Shown in pieces: positions 30,204-43,548 of a stretch of 64,000 bases of DNA. Below the pieces are notes generated by a model. The model searched no databases. It saw only the letters and a list, made by a program, of their open reading frames with translations, and was not told where the DNA came from. The stretch is from positions 124,001 through 188,000 of the forward strand of contig JAMKCH010019724.1 in the NCBI GenBank assembly GCA_023653785.1, read 5' to 3'. Source of the DNA: Ophioderma brevispina (taxonomy: Eukaryota; Echinodermata; Ophiuroidea; Amphilepidida; Ophiodermatidae). Within the stretch, counting starts at the first letter, position 1, and each line of letters begins with the position of its first letter. Made by a program: the position numbers and the translations under genes.

Positions 30204-30286
30204 GGTGATTTAAGGCGCTTATCCCAAAAATTGATCTAAACGCACAACAGAATAAAATGAACAAAAAGAGCACCTACACTACCAAA

Positions 30287-30563
30287 CACTGACCTCTACA
30301 CATGGATAGCGGGTCTGAGTCGCCGATTGAAACAACAGGAAGTTGCTTTCGCCTTGGCAATAAGGTGGGAAACAATGCATACACCTGCTGGTGCACGTAT
30401 TCCACACAGATGTTCTATTGTTATACAAAATTCCTTATGTGCACCAGCAGGTGTATGCATTGTTTCCCGCCATATTGCCAAGGTAGAAAAGCAACTTCCT
30501 GTTGTGACACTCGGCGACCATTCAACTGTACGGCAGCCCGCTATCCATGTGTAGAGGTCAGTG
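30287..30563. mobile_element. 277-bp palindromic element
   Basis: The left end CACTGACCTCTACACATGGA is the exact reverse complement of the right end (TCCATGTGTAGAGGTCAGTG). The arms also share AACAGGAAGTTGCTTT and GGAAACAATGCATACACCTG followed by CTGGTGCAC, leaving a loop of roughly 45 bases. No TSD is obvious. Frames over the arms on both strands are mirror images of each other, so they are not genes. Confidence 0.85.
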
Positions 30564-30565
30564 GG

Positions 30566-30680
30566 CCAGACCTGTCTTCCAGGTGATCAGATGAAACAGG
30601 TGAATGTGTTGTATTCTTCGCTCGCATTATTGGGGTGATCTCTCGGACAAACAAGCGTCCATTTATAGTCAATCCAAGCG
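30566..30680 (+). repeat. Foldback repeat family R1, partial copy 5
   Basis: GGCCAGACCTGTCTTCCAG, AACAGGTGAATGTGTTGTAT and GACAAACAAGCGTCCATTTA follow the R1 order. It directly abuts the 277-bp palindrome, whose insertion may have cut off the R1 head. Confidence 0.5.
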
Positions 30681-30927
30681 ACCGTGAGACAATCTTCCCT
30701 TTAGAGCGGTAGAATGTTGAAATTGAGGCGGATGTGCTGGTTTAAAAATCCTATTTAGAATTTCATCTCAGATCAGTGGGTGTTTTGAATCATCCCATAA
30801 TGCATTGCAATGTGCCTGTACTAAACACATGTCAGTGCTTAGGGATAAAAAGTATCCTAGAAGTTTAAAGAAATAACAGCACCATTTGAAGACCGTCTCC
30901 AATTTTCAAAAGTTGAGATTTTTTTGG

Positions 30928-31075
30928 CACAACCAACCAACAAGCAAGCAAGCAAGCAAACAACAACCAACAAACCAACAATAAACCACCAACTTAACAC
31001 CAAGCAAGCCACACCAACGCAACAAACCAACAACCGACTCAACCAACAAACAAACAACAAACATACACACAACCC
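30928..31075. repeat. CAAC/CAAG-rich simple sequence
   Basis: This is a low-complexity tract of CAAC, AAGC and CAAA steps. The hydrophobic, Cys-rich reading frames seen on the minus strand here come from the simple repeat (TTG/GTTG steps), not from a membrane protein gene. Confidence 0.7.
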
Positions 31076-31119
31076 GACCCCATTTGGAAAGACCGTTTTC
31101 ATAGACTCTTTGGTTCATC

Positions 31120-34100
31120 TAATGTCAAACGACTTACTGGTGGTGCCTCCGTTAGATTACCCGCTTTTTTCTGACACACTTTATATTCGGAAACCTTACC
31201 GGAATAAGCCCATGTAGGTCGGGTTACCTTACGAAAACCCTTATGGGGGTTCATGCGCAAAAAAGAACCCGAGAACTGTATTTGTCGTTAAAGGATAGCA
31301 GCGATTTGCTAATCCGCAAACTCGAAAAATCATCAAAATTCCAATATTTTTATATTTGTGTTTTACTACCATGGATATTCCACAGAACCTGCATGTGGTT
31401 GGCTTGAATCCTTGTATTAAAGACAAGGTATACTTTTAGCTGATTCTTCTGTAATTTCTATCGTGCGTACAAAATGCCTACTTGAGATCTAAAAAAGTCT
31501 TTCCCTGTGAATATCGCAGATTTCAGCGTGATATTGTGCACCATGAGTCAATCAGTTGACCTCAAACACAAGACATTATTGATCTTGTTTATTTTGGACT
31601 GGTATACAACCACAATCAAGCTTTTTATTGCAGATTTTGACATACCGTCACTGTATGTCTAAATGCTGGATGAACGGTAAGGACAAATTTCCTCAAATAC
31701 TTCTTTTTTTCGCTATTTGGTGTTTTTTTTCCTACATTAAACAGCAGTTATATGAGATTGTACACGACTTATCCCTTATTTATAAGTTTCAACTGCATTT
31801 CCACATTTTTTTCGATTCCCTGGCATTATCGCTGCTAATCCATTTAATTTTCATGGTATCTATCTGGGCCGATCCATCCATAGGCGGATTTTAGGGGGGC
31901 GGCTCACGCTCGGACGCGCCCCCCCGGCCGTAGGTTTTTTGCAGAGCAAGGGTAGCAAAACCACTGAAATCTGGAAAAAAAGGTGTACTTTTCACACTTG
32001 AACCGGACTTGAAACTTACAATTAGTGTACGATTTGGATATTTCGAATTTGTATCGTATTCGCTCCTTTTGTGTAATGAGCTATTCATAATATGCCTACT
32101 GATTGATAACTTGATTAGGGGTCAAATAGTGCCAATACTTATTAATTAAGGTTACTCCTCAATGCAAAATGAGTGAATTTCAGTCGTTTCGAATGACTAC
32201 AGCAGGTCCCACTCCAAAAAGAGTGAAATATTCATACCTGAAAAAAGAACACTTTTTTTGTTCACAACTTGATCTGATAAATTGACAAAATGATATAATT
32301 TTATATATTTGTTATTTTTTTTATATTTTTCTTTTGAATATTCTAGGGTTTATTCTTTGAAAGCTGTGAAATTTTACACTCTTTTTAGAGTGCATTTAGA
32401 GAGTAGGATATTACACTTACCAGACTTGCGTTTTAGACCAATCAAATTATACTTGCACTTGTTTCCGGTACTTTTTAACCTCCTTGTTTGGGGGGTGCGG
32501 GACTTTTTGGTAAAAGGAGACTCCCCCCCCTAAAAATGCACTTTTGAACATTTCATCACTAAAAGTGGACTTTCTTGTCAAACTTCTCTACACTTGCCTT
32601 TTAATGGACAAAATATCAACCAAATATGTGGACCCTTTGCCCCTTTTGTGTTGTGTTGGGGTGTGACAGCAACCTGCTGTTGATCTCAGGATATCGCCCA
32701 TCTCCCTACGCCATGGCCCATGGTTCATAAAAAAAACTCATAAGCTTAGGTATGATTTTGAATTAGGTTCTGAGAACAATGAGATCATTACTTAGGGCAT
32801 GGCAATAAAAAAGAGTAATTTCACACACTCCTATACAGTAAGACCAGGGAAATAATATCAATGTTCAAGAAAACAGTTTTTTCGTCAAAGAAAGAGCTAA
32901 ATTGTGATAACATGATTGTTTAAACACTTAAGAGTGTTGTGAACGTATTTGGTGAACAAGAATATAACTCTATCAATCTATGGACTAGTGACAGCAGCCA
33001 GGTACAGCAGTAAGAATATTTTCATGTTCTGGCCCATTTTTTTTATGGAAAAAATCGCAATTTTGTGTGGAACATTTTTACTACCTGTGTAACACAATTC
33101 ATGTGTACCATGGGCATTATTAAGCCAAGGCTATATGGGGGATGACTCTAACTTTATCTTGCTTGAGCCAATCTATAGACTATTCCGGTCTATGTTGAAA
33201 AGGATACAGCATCATACCAATGAAGGAATAACACTTTTGTTTTTGCACTTTTTTACAAACCGTGTACTTTGGTTTACCAACAATATGGTAATTAAATAAC
33301 CTCTGGATGCTTGGGTTTGGTTATAGCAGGGGGAATTCTCAACACAAAGGACATACTGTGCGCTTGCCACAGCCCCCCACCCACATCAGTTCTCATTTTT
33401 AGCCTTCTGGTATATCATGACCCCCTTTTATTCCAATTTTGGTATATGACAAAGTGTCGTTTTTCAATCTTTTCCAATCGGAACCCATTTTTCTAAAAAA
33501 TTGTTGGGAAAGTTAGTCCAATTTTCTCATCTGAAGTAAAATTGTCCCCATTTGAGGAAAAAGGGCAATAAAATTTGCATTAAATTTAGCCTAACATTTG
33601 CCATCCTGGTAAAGCTATGGGTCCCTTTTTTGGCAAAAAAGGTGTAGCTTATGGGACTACTTCCAGGGGCAAATGTCCCTACCCAAACCAAACGCTATTC
33701 CCCCCCCCCGGGTATCGGGTGACTAACTTGATCTTGCTTAAACGATACACCAGGGTCTCTGTATTTGGATCGTCAATAATGAAACATCATACATGTGACT
33801 GACTGAGATAGATAATAATATACCTACTTTTGTCTTCTGAAGTGCGAAGCGTGGTTATTTCACGGTAATATTACATTCTTTACATGTAGACTACATCGAT
33901 CATGTTTCTCTTGGCACATTTTTACAAAAACTTGCTTTGCTTACTTCCCATTGGTATTAGGCTAATAGCAAGAAATATGGTGATTTTGTAGGGTTTCATT
34001 CTACATTTAGGCAGATTAGTGTTTACAGATTACTACATTGTGCAAACTTGAGCCTAACTCTTGCTTTGGACATAACTGGCCCTGTATAAAGGCAATTTTA

Positions 34101-35370
34101 TGAATATTTTTCGTCCTAATAGGTTAGATGCAATTAACAAGAAAACGACGGGTCTAATCACAAAATCAATATCATATCAATATTCCTTGTGAATTTTGCC
34201 CACATTTTTAGTACCAAGGTCGAATATACTTTGGACGAGTTATGACCATTTTGACCTTTGACCTTGTGTCAAGTTCACTAAAGGTCAACAGAAAAAATGG
34301 CAACATCGACTTTCTGAATAGTCCAACCCAGTAGTATACTTATAAGTTGTTGCCAACAATTAGCATGGACTTCACCAAATTTTACATAGGCCCCTCCCAC
34401 TAAAAATGACCTTTTGTGTTTGTGGGCGCCCTTGCCGACACAATGTGTAAAATTTTCCCGGCTCGCTGCGCTCGCCGGTAATACCACTTGTTTCACTCGT
34501 TTGAAATTATGAAGACATGTATTTGTTTGGTGCTCTTGTTGCTTTTAAAAAAAAAATATAGGCGTCGGCACTCCCCCTCCTTCGAAGTTCGAACCAAGTG
34601 AACAAAAATTGGGTCTAACCCGCGAGCCAAGCGAGCCCGGAAAATTTTTCAAAGCGAATAGTGACTGGCGCCCCCTATTGAGAATTTCCTGGATCCGCCC
34701 CTTCCATCTTCTATCCATCAAACCATATTCATCTGTTCATCTGTCCACCTTCCATAGTTCCCTCAATATTGTTTTTCACCAGAGAAAGTAAAGAGAAAAA
34801 CAAAAAAGGTAAAGAGATATTGTTTAGAAAAATAACGAAGGGATGCTACGAATCTTTACATATGGTATTACTTCATTATTTAACAATAAAACCCAGCTAG
34901 CACAAGAACAATGATCAAAAATCGGTTTTAACTCCGGAAACTTGCTGTCTGCCATTCATCGTCTCCGCACATATAATAATTTTCGCCATAATTATCAATT
35001 ATGCTGATTCGAAGAGACACGTGTTTGCAGTGGCACGAACGAGAGTCAACGCTATCATTTCGTTATCACTTCTTGCACTATCGTGTTGTTATCATTGCAC
35101 AAGATAACCTACTTTTTGACATATCACAGTTGTCAAAATTCTCATGTTTTTGCAGGGTCGGACAGAAGTTCCGAGGTTGAACCGATCGTTTGTTTTGACT
35201 TTCGGAACGTACAACACTGTACGAGACCTTCCTGCCAGTATTGGTATAGGCCTAATGACAATTACATTTAAATGAATTCACAAAACGAAAGTGCGTTTGC
35301 AATCTCGGCCTAATTTGTTAATCGTCGCCGCGGTTTTCAGTAACGGTGTGAGCTCCTATTCTACGACCTC
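31120..35370. other. Intergenic region without recognisable genes
   Basis: No exon or protein motif was recognised. It holds poly-C/G-rich foldback candidates: near 31870-31930 (GGCGGATTTTAGGGGGG), near 32520, near 33700, and near 34380-34705, which contains GGCTCGCTGCGCTCGCCGG and ends GGATCCGCCCC. These resemble the GCGAGCCGGAAAATTTT segment of the hAT element at 8152-8565. The rest is AT-rich. Confidence 0.45.
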
Positions 35371-35373
35371 AAT

Positions 35374-35433
35374 ATGAAGGTTTATCTGTTTTTGTTCATT
35401 TCTGCTGCATCTATTAGTTCTAGCTTGGACAAT
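35374..35433 (+). CDS. Candidate signal-peptide exon 1 of gene C
   Basis: The ATG at 35374 opens MKVYLFLFISAASISSSLDN, a well-formed secretory signal, followed by a possible donor GTACGA at 35434. The position, upstream of gene C exon 2 on the same strand with no other gene between, supports it. Against it, the exon is 60 bases and ends in phase 0, while exon 2 of gene C appears to need phase 1. A missing base, as seen in other exons, or another exon 1 would reconcile this. It is tentative. Confidence 0.4.
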
Positions 35434-36596
35434 GTACGATAACATTATTTCTCTGGATATTATCCACCTTTTATAGCTTTATTTTTTATTTTAAAATTGT
35501 AATCGGTTCAGTTAATCACATGATTAACTTGAGTTACATTCACAATGATATAGTGAGGTTAGATGTTTCCACACCACTGCGTGTACTGGTATCGGAAACA
35601 TGGCATGTTGTGCTTCATCGCATCCATGAGCAAACGAATTCTACATTCCAAGTTCAAGTAAATCTCGCGCATAGCGTCCAAACCTAACCTGCCTAAATTA
35701 AGTAAGCCCAATGATAAGATGTTGCCCGCCAAGGAACAGTCCTTTCATGTGCAGTGTACCACGTAGGGCGCTGACATGTTGTCTTTGGTGCGCATTTTCA
35801 ATTACAATATTGACGTTGTGGGTGTTTTGTGGAGCAAAGTAGCTGGTTGGTGTGCTTTGAGGTGCAAGATTATGGGTGAGCAGGCTAACACGTGACATTG
35901 CAACCGAGCCACGTACTAAGTAAGGGTATAAGCGCATTTTTCACTTGTGGCCAAGAATATCGCCTAAGTCAAGAAACTTTCAGCCTACCGACTCTACCCA
36001 TTCTGATTTTGCCGCGTTTCTCTACAAATGCCATTTACTTGCTGACACCTGATTGCTCCAGAGTAAGCGAGTAGAAATACCCTGTAAGTACCTTTTTTGT
36101 TAAATATGAAAGGACCCGAAACAGACAGAAAGGGTGTCGGCATTTCAATTTGAACATCGCTCACAAAAAGAGATTGCATAATCGTTGGACCCCATTGGTT
36201 GCCGCCGACCATTTCTAAGGCTTAACAAATGAGGATGCGTTTTTGGTTATTCAAATGAAAAACAAATCGATAATGTCATTCTGGGGTAATTTACTTTACA
36301 AACACAGCGTCCACAGCACCACAATCTCCCGCTGTGCAGTATTACAACCACACCAACATCAGGTCGCGCACTGCTGCCATTTCAAAAAACGGGCATTTAC
36401 TTCGCATTTCCCCAGAAAAATCGATGAGCGTGGAGACATTATTTTGTCTAAAATGGGATTTATAAACCACCCCAAACCGTTCAACAGAAAAACTTCTAAC
36501 CGGTCACATATTTTTTGTTTTAAACCTTATAATTAAACCCGAAATCAAATCCCACAGACGCCTACTAAAGTCTGTTGAAGAGACTCTTATTTGATT

Positions 36597-38400
36597 TTTT
36601 TTCAAGATTTCAAGATTCCTGTCAAGAACAGAAATGGGCCTGTAATTTGCAGTGTTATGTGCGTCCTTTGTTTTTGTAATTGGAATGACTTGGCTGATTT
36701 GAGGTGATCTGGGAAAGTTCCGGTGAGAAGTGATTGGTTAAATATGTGCATCAGAGGCGATATGATGTTATCCAATGATGTTGTTAAGCAATCCACAGAC
36801 TCCTATCTTGTCGGTACCACCCGCACTTTACAGGTTTCATCAATCAACAGGATGGCGAAGTTGTGCATTTCGTCTTCAGTAACTGGATTCAGAAAATGGA
36901 AGTGAATGGTTTTTTGAAGTTGTTTTATAAATGAGTTAATGGAAGGTGAAATTTTGTTAGCCAAGTTTTGCCCAGGTTAGTGAAGTAATCGTTGAATGCA
37001 TTAGCTTATGTCAAGCGGGTCAGTGATCCTGTTTTATTATTATGAGTGAAAAGGTCAGTGAATTTTTTAGTGGAAACCTTCCTGCTTAGATGTTGTTGAG
37101 GAATGTCCAAGTTTTGGTAAGATCATTATTGAGTTTCTGAATTTGTTCTGTGTTGTGTTTTTTCGTTGGCAATACGAATCATGTGAGTTAATTTGTTTTT
37201 GTATTGTTTGTATTGTTGTTTGGTTGCGGTTGTTTTTCGTTCAGGTAGTTTTTGTAGAGGCCGTGCTGTGTTTGATTGACTTGGAAATTGCTGTTGTCAT
37301 CCAGGGCTGCTTATGGTTACGATTTTAAGGACTTCTTTTTGTAGGGGGAATGATTCGTTTATATGTTTGGATAAGTTGTAAGAAGTGGCGTACGCAATGT
37401 TAGGGTCTTTTTCTGTGAGTATATTTTCCCATGTTCAGTGTTGAGTCTACGGTTAAAGGTACGAATGTTGTGATCTCTGTAGTCACGTTTAGTGATTGTT
37501 GTTTTTGTGGCATCTTATTGCTTGAGAGATGTAATGAGGAATTTTGGAATGATCTGTAGTGTCAGTGACAAATATCCCTGGTGTGGATTCTGTGTCAGTG
37601 GCGTTGGTGATAATGTTATCTATGAACGTGGCTGTGTTATGCTATTCTTGTAGGTCTGTTAATTTTGGGGATATAGGCGTTTGCAAGTGAGTTGTAATAA
37701 AATCATTAATGTGTGGATGAGTGGAATACTTGAGAAGATTGATATTAAAGTCACCGACAATATAGACGTCACGGTTGGGTTTATTAGTTTTCAGCGAGAA
37801 GTGCTCGAAGATGCTGTAAAATTGTGGGAGTGTGGGTTCCATGCAATCTGTAAATAACTCCGGACGTACGGTTGGGTCTATTATTGGTGTTAATGGTGAG
37901 ATCGATGAAAGTGAGTCAAATTCTGGTCCTGGTGTTGCTGTCATAATTTTTATAGGAGAGTGAACGGGGACAAAGACAAACTCCCCTTCTATGACCTGTG
38001 AGCGGTCCTGGAATGTACGTGTAGAAGTTAAAGTGAGGTGTGATTTGGTGTCAGTAAGCCGTGTTTCTGAGAATGCTAAGACAGATAAAGAGTGGTTGAG
38101 GTGATCAAGGTAGTTAGTGATTTCTTAATATGATTTGGATAATACGACCAGGTGAAATGGAATATGGAAAATGAGTCATTGCTTGATGGTTTTATTAGTG
38201 TGTTAAATCTGTCGTCAGTGTGATAGCGGGAGTCAGAACCAGAATTGTTTTTTGTGTGTAATGAAGGATGGGTGGTCACATGTGAGATGATATGGGGTCC
38301 TGTAAGGTAGTGGGTTGATGCAAAGGGAAATTAAGTTTGATGTTGTTCAATTTAGTGTTTGTGAAAAAAATTCAATTAGTGATGCGCGAAAGTTCTTTCG
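36597..38400 (-). mobile_element. LINE (family L-b), endonuclease plus partial RT, 3'-truncated
   Basis: The minus strand at 37642-37944 encodes an AP-endonuclease segment with VYIVGDFNINLLKYS and HINDFI. 38076-38279 carries the preceding segment beginning DDRFNTLIKPSSNDSFSIFH. 36602-36796 carries the RT start (HIFNQSLLTGTFPDHLK, then a YRP-like ITGPFLFL). The element stops inside the RT at about 36597. The same order of sequence occurs in the fuller copy at 45245-48935. It would lie in intron 1 of gene C if the exon at 35374 is real. Confidence 0.75.
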
Positions 38401-38486
38401 TCGTGAAGCTGGTGTTTAAATGGCAGTTCGTATATTGCAGGGCACGGACTTATGAAATGGCTAAATCAAAGGGAAAGTAAAAGCGA

Positions 38487-38605
38487 GGGTTTGAAGGAGG
38501 AGAGAGAGAGGAGAACGAGAGAGAGAGGAGAGGGGGGACTTAAAAGAGGGAGAGAGAGGGAGTTAGATGGAGTGGGAACTTGAGAGAAAGGTTGGATGAG
38601 GTAGA
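38487..38605. repeat. GA-rich microsatellite
   Basis: GAGAGA/GGAG-rich low-complexity sequence. The Ser/Leu/Pro-rich minus-strand frame 38466-38678 reflects this composition. Confidence 0.75.
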
Positions 38606-39203
38606 TGAAAAAGGGAAAGCAATTAGCAGAGATAATTGAGAACCGGGTAGATAAAAGTGAGACAATCCCTATGGACAAGATGGTGTAGACAGTCAGACAG
38701 ACGAAAGCATGAAGAAAGCACAGAGTAAAACGAACAAGGGGCTATACAACTTAACATTTACTTAAAATTTAGGTTGCTTACAATGAGGACTTTTACAATT
38801 TGGTAGAAAAAAAAATAAACAGGTTTTGGTCACAAAGACCTGCAGAAGAAAATGACAAATGGGGTGCATGAGTCATTAACAATGTAGTAATGCAAGACAA
38901 TGACTGTCTTCATTAAGACAGCAAAGTAGAAAAAACTGGATATGACAGCATTAAAACACTGGTATCATTTTAGAAAAAGGGGGTAGCATTAAACGAGCGC
39001 GGAAACAAAGTAAGGAGGTAGCATGGACCCAGGCTTAGTCTGTGTGTGTTTAAGCAAGACGAATTATAAAAACAATGTGTGTAAACAAACGGGACATGAG
39101 AAAGGCTAAATAAAAAGAATAAATAATGGACCCCGTAATGGACACTCTACGTTAGTGCCCAATAGAGAATAATGAGGATCGTAGCGCTTACATTATGTGC
39201 CAG

Positions 39204-39295
39204 AGTTTGTGTTTGTGTGTGTATGTGTGTTATGTGTGCGTGGGTGCGTGTGTATGTGTGTGTGCGTGTATGTTTATGTGTATGGGTACATGAAT
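39204..39295. repeat. TG-rich microsatellite
   Basis: Imperfect GTGTGTGTATGTGTG steps with GCGTG interruptions. A Val/Cys-rich frame across it is an artefact. Confidence 0.75.
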
Positions 39296-39359
39296 GTAAT
39301 AGGGTTATTACAAGAATGAGTAACAAAAATCAATTGAACTCAGAAAATAGCATGACATA

Positions 39360-42200
39360 AATCAAGCAAGCAAACAATTATGATTGGGGTATGTGTGTGC
39401 GTATAACATAAAACGTAAATACCTTGTATACAATTTAGGTACAGTTTAAGCAATCACACATTTTACCAGGCTGAGGTTGATGATAAAAAAAACAAAACAA
39501 CCAAGATACATAAGTGATCACTCATAACAATAGCTCAGCGGGATGTTGTAAGCTGCTGTGACAGCTGTCTGAAAGTGTCAGTTATTATGACATGACATAA
39601 ACAATAGATATTTCGCCTTGCTGGCGACTCCCGTCGCGCAGATAACTTTTTCTACTCCCAAAAATTTCGAAATTATGTATTTTCATTCACCATAGAAACT
39701 TTAAAAAATGAAAACAACGTGGAAAAAACGTAAATTTTATGATGGCTATATCACTTCCGCATGGATACAGGACCGGGTGGCCGTCTGTCAAGGGCAGATC
39801 AGGAGAGAAACAGGAAATGGAGAGAATTATCGATGCAAAGATAAATAACAGCAAAAAACGACATTTGAATTTTTAAACGACATTTGAATTTTAAAAAAAA
39901 ATTAAATTCGTCAGAAAATTGAATAAAGATAAACAAAATCCACACACACACACACACATTGGTAAAAAGGATAAAAAGCTGAACATTTTAATTCTTTGTT
40001 TGATGTAAGAATGAAAATGTAGTGCAGATACCTGTATATAGAATGATGACTTAGTGCAGATACCTGTATATTCGTATAAGCCGAAATATTGCGTATACAA
40101 ATAACCGTGCAATACACGGCGATTTATGTAATGGATACTAGTAACTGGTTTGGTAAACTGTTGGAAAAAGCTAAATATCCATGAGCAGTTTTGATGTAAT
40201 TTATCTCAATAACCTAATGTGTTTTAACAAGTAAAAACAATCTAATGTTATTATAGGTTTTACATGTTAATTTCGCACTTGTGTAGTTGATTTTAGTACA
40301 AAAGACAATTTGAATTATATCTGTGAAATATCGTAGTCGCAGAAACGCAAATTTCATTCTTCCATTACTGATATTAATTTTTTGTGTCCCTTTATTTGAA
40401 ATATGTTGTTTGACTGGAATTGGTCAACAGTGACCCGATGATCACTTAATCGTAACGGCTTAACCGCTTAGCTTTTTGTAATTGATTTCAAAACTCTTGT
40501 TTTATATTCGTCAGGCGTTCATAAAAATAGAATAAACAAGAACAAAATACATTCAATAAAACTATATATGTAGTGAGTTCGAGCATAATTAGTCTCAACC
40601 TATGGTATTTAATTGCATGTAATTAAAATGACTATAAGGGTAATTATGTTCATTATTGAAGGGCTTGAGAGGGCAAGAAAAAAATACAAACAAAGCAACC
40701 TAAACCAGAAGATCAAGAAAGAGTGTTAAAACGTCAAAAATGGCCAACACCAAACAGAAAAAAACCAAGAGACGGGTTCATATTACCAGGCTATGTATCT
40801 TAGATTAGGAACAATATAAATCCAAAAAAATCAATCCAGGTTCCTCCTAAAAATAACTAATTTCAAATTGTTATGACAGGCCTAAACAGAAGTTTTAAAA
40901 TGAATGGAACGATACTGAATATTAATAAACATGTCGAATTTATTTTTCAATACGTTGCGCTTGATATTGTCGAGTGAATTCGACCCCCACAATTGAACAA
41001 ACATCAATGACACAAATTTTTAAATTTGTGTCATTAAAAACACAATGACACAGTGACGGAATAATGAAACTGGTGGTATTGCGTTTCTGCGACTTTAATT
41101 TTTCAGGACCAAATCCAATTAACCTTTGTGCTAAATAAATTACACATAAAGTGCAAAATCAACCGGGGAAGCTATAGAATTTAATGTCAATATGATGAAT
41201 GAAAACTATTATCAAGTTGGCTCCGAATTTGTAAGGCACTTGGTCCATCATTTGTATATGAAAGTGTAGGTTAAATTAGACTTACGTAAGAGCAATTTGA
41301 ATTTGAGTCACTTTTGAAAAACATTCTGCCGTTGTCCACTTGAATAATAATAATGCAAATTGATTCAACAGCAAGCGAAGACATCAAAACAAACACAGTG
41401 TATTTGAAAATATTTTCCGATTTCCATGCAGACGGTTTGACATATGTTTGCAAGGTCTCTTTATAAGCCATTAGCGACTGGTCTCTTGGGCTGGCCGTGT
41501 AATAACTCCACCATAAATTCGTAACTCCACATTGCATTCTATATAATTATAAGGGGGGGGGGGTGCGTGCATCTCCCACGTCTTAACACACCAAACTTTT
41601 GGATGCCTTTTATGGTTCTTTAATAACCATTTCAGAATGTTAACAGTGAAAAAAGTGAGTGACTCTAAATACCCAAGATGGACGCGCCAATCTGGTCGCC
41701 CAAAAAGGTCAAATTTAAGAAAAGAATATTGGCCTAAAAGTTGATAAGCATAATTATGTGTTTTTTTACCTTTGCCAATTCATTTTAATTTCAGTTTACT
41801 ACAAATCCACGTGACAGGTCAAAATGGTGCCACAAGGGCCAAATTTGAAAAACAAAAAAACTCATACCTTGGTTAAAAATGTACCTCAAACACATACTAT
41901 ACATACTAAAATGGGCCAAGGACCATTAATGCAATGTGGAAACAGTGGGCAATTTATGTTTCGGGCTAAATTTTGACCACAGATACAACAGAACATACAG
42001 ACATGCAGACACTACCAAATGGCAATCCCTATGCGCCCTCTTACAGACAACACAAATAATGATACTTTGTTTCTGATCACCCACCCCCCCCCCCCACTGG
42101 CAAATTTCGCCATTGGTATTTTGCTACCATACTGTACATCAAATTCATATGGTGCCCAAAATGACGGTCAAAATAGCTGCCAAAAGTGACACCAGACGTA
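39360..42200. other. Stretch without recognised genes (putative gene C intron 1)
   Basis: AT-rich sequence with an (AC)n run at 39941-39957, two direct copies of GTGCAGATACCTGTATAT at 40021 and 40053, and a G run at 41553. Nothing coding was recognised. Confidence 0.45.
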
Positions 42201-42215
42201 GTCATGTCTATGTTA

Positions 42216-42512
42216 CCAGGGCCGTACGCAGATTTATTTGGGGAGGGGGGGGGGGGGGCGTGCGGGGGACTTCGAAAAAGTGGACTTTTTCAAAAAGTGG
42301 AATTTTTGTAAAAATGGGACTAACCCCCTTAAAATGGTCCGTTTTGGACTGTGTGACAATTCACACCATAAAGTGGACTTTCTTGAAATGTCTCTAATTT
42401 GGACCTTTTTATCCAAAAAATCATCAAAAAGTGGACATTTTTCCCCTTTGTGGAAGTGGGGGGGGGGGTGCGGCCGCACCCCCGCACCCCCCCCCCTGCG
42501 TACGGACCTGGG
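42216..42512. mobile_element. 297-bp MITE with CCAGGGCCGTACGCAG termini
   Basis: It starts CCAGGGCCGTACGCAG and ends CTGCGTACGGACCTGG, 16-base inverted termini with one mismatch. The interior has long G and C runs and inverted AAAAAGTGGA / TCCACTTTTT words. Flanking TA dinucleotides may be the target site. Proline- or glycine-rich frames over it are not genes. Confidence 0.75.
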
Positions 42513-43336
42513 TATCACTCAAAATTTATGATAAGCGCAAAAATGAAATGAGTCAATTCAAAATCAAAATGATCTCAATGTGGCCACAAATTCATTGAAA
42601 TAATAAAATATAGCCACTTGACTTAATCGTGTTATAATTTAACATGTAGATAATGTTTTTGTTACTTTCAAATGAAGTTCGGAGAAAAAGATCCGGTGAA
42701 TGTACGTAGAAAGGATAGCACCACCCTACTTTGTTAATATGCATAGAAACGTCAAAAGCCCAAGAACTGTTATTGTCCACGACCCTGGCGTCAAAAACGG
42801 CCTATTTATATGTTTTGCGGATGGAGGAATATACTAGAATTTAATTAAAGTATTTTTGGTTAGGAAACAACAGATGTTTACTCATATTTCTGTGCTTGTC
42901 ATAAATTGAGGAAACTTTGGATACAGGTATAACCACTTTTCTAAAGATTTAGCTTCTTCTGGGAATACTTTTGGCAGCATTTTTGGCCGTCATTTTGGGC
43001 GTCATGTTAAATTGGATGTACAGTATGGTAGCAAAATACAAATGGCAGAAAAAATCCCGCGGCCTCTGATTGTCAGCCAATGGAATGGGCAGAAACTTAC
43101 CCATAAATCTTTGAATCATCTATCCTCGTACTATTATAGACGAAAGACAAAAAACTTCAATCGCAGTTGAAAAGAAATTCAGGGCTGCAAAGATGCTTAA
43201 AAGGTTGGATTAAATGCATGCAAGCTCACGTTCCAACTTTCAAAATGTTATCCCCAAAGGGCGGCGCAGTGCACAGATCAGACAGGACCTATTTATATAG
43301 TATCATAATTGGACATTATGTGTTTCTTCAGTAAAG

Positions 43337-43548
43337 AATATTGGTTCGACCAAGCACAGCTATTCAAAATGCTCTGAAAGAACAGAACTTAAATAAGAAG
43401 GTGCTAGAAACTAGTGTTCTTTCTCGGAGACGGAATGAGTATTGCTACGGTGAATGCTGCCAGAATTCTTAAGGCCCAAAATAATCAACAGACGGGAGAA
43501 GAAGGCTTTTTATCCTGGGAAACCTTCCCACATTCAGGCCTATCCAAG
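43337..43548 (+). CDS. Gene C exon 2: GDGM motif
   Basis: It starts after AAAG (or after TTCAG at 43331) and ends before donor GTAAGT at 43549. YWFDQAQL is followed by a frame break near 43366. QNALKEQNLNKK follows, then further apparent losses near 43402 and 43416, then FLGDGMSIATVNAARILKAQ and ETFPHSGLSK in one frame. Confidence 0.88.

Noticed and set aside
30857..31118. Cys/Leu/Val-rich minus-strand frames resembling a membrane protein
   Set aside because: They arise from a CAAC/CAAG simple repeat; the composition explains the hydrophobicity.
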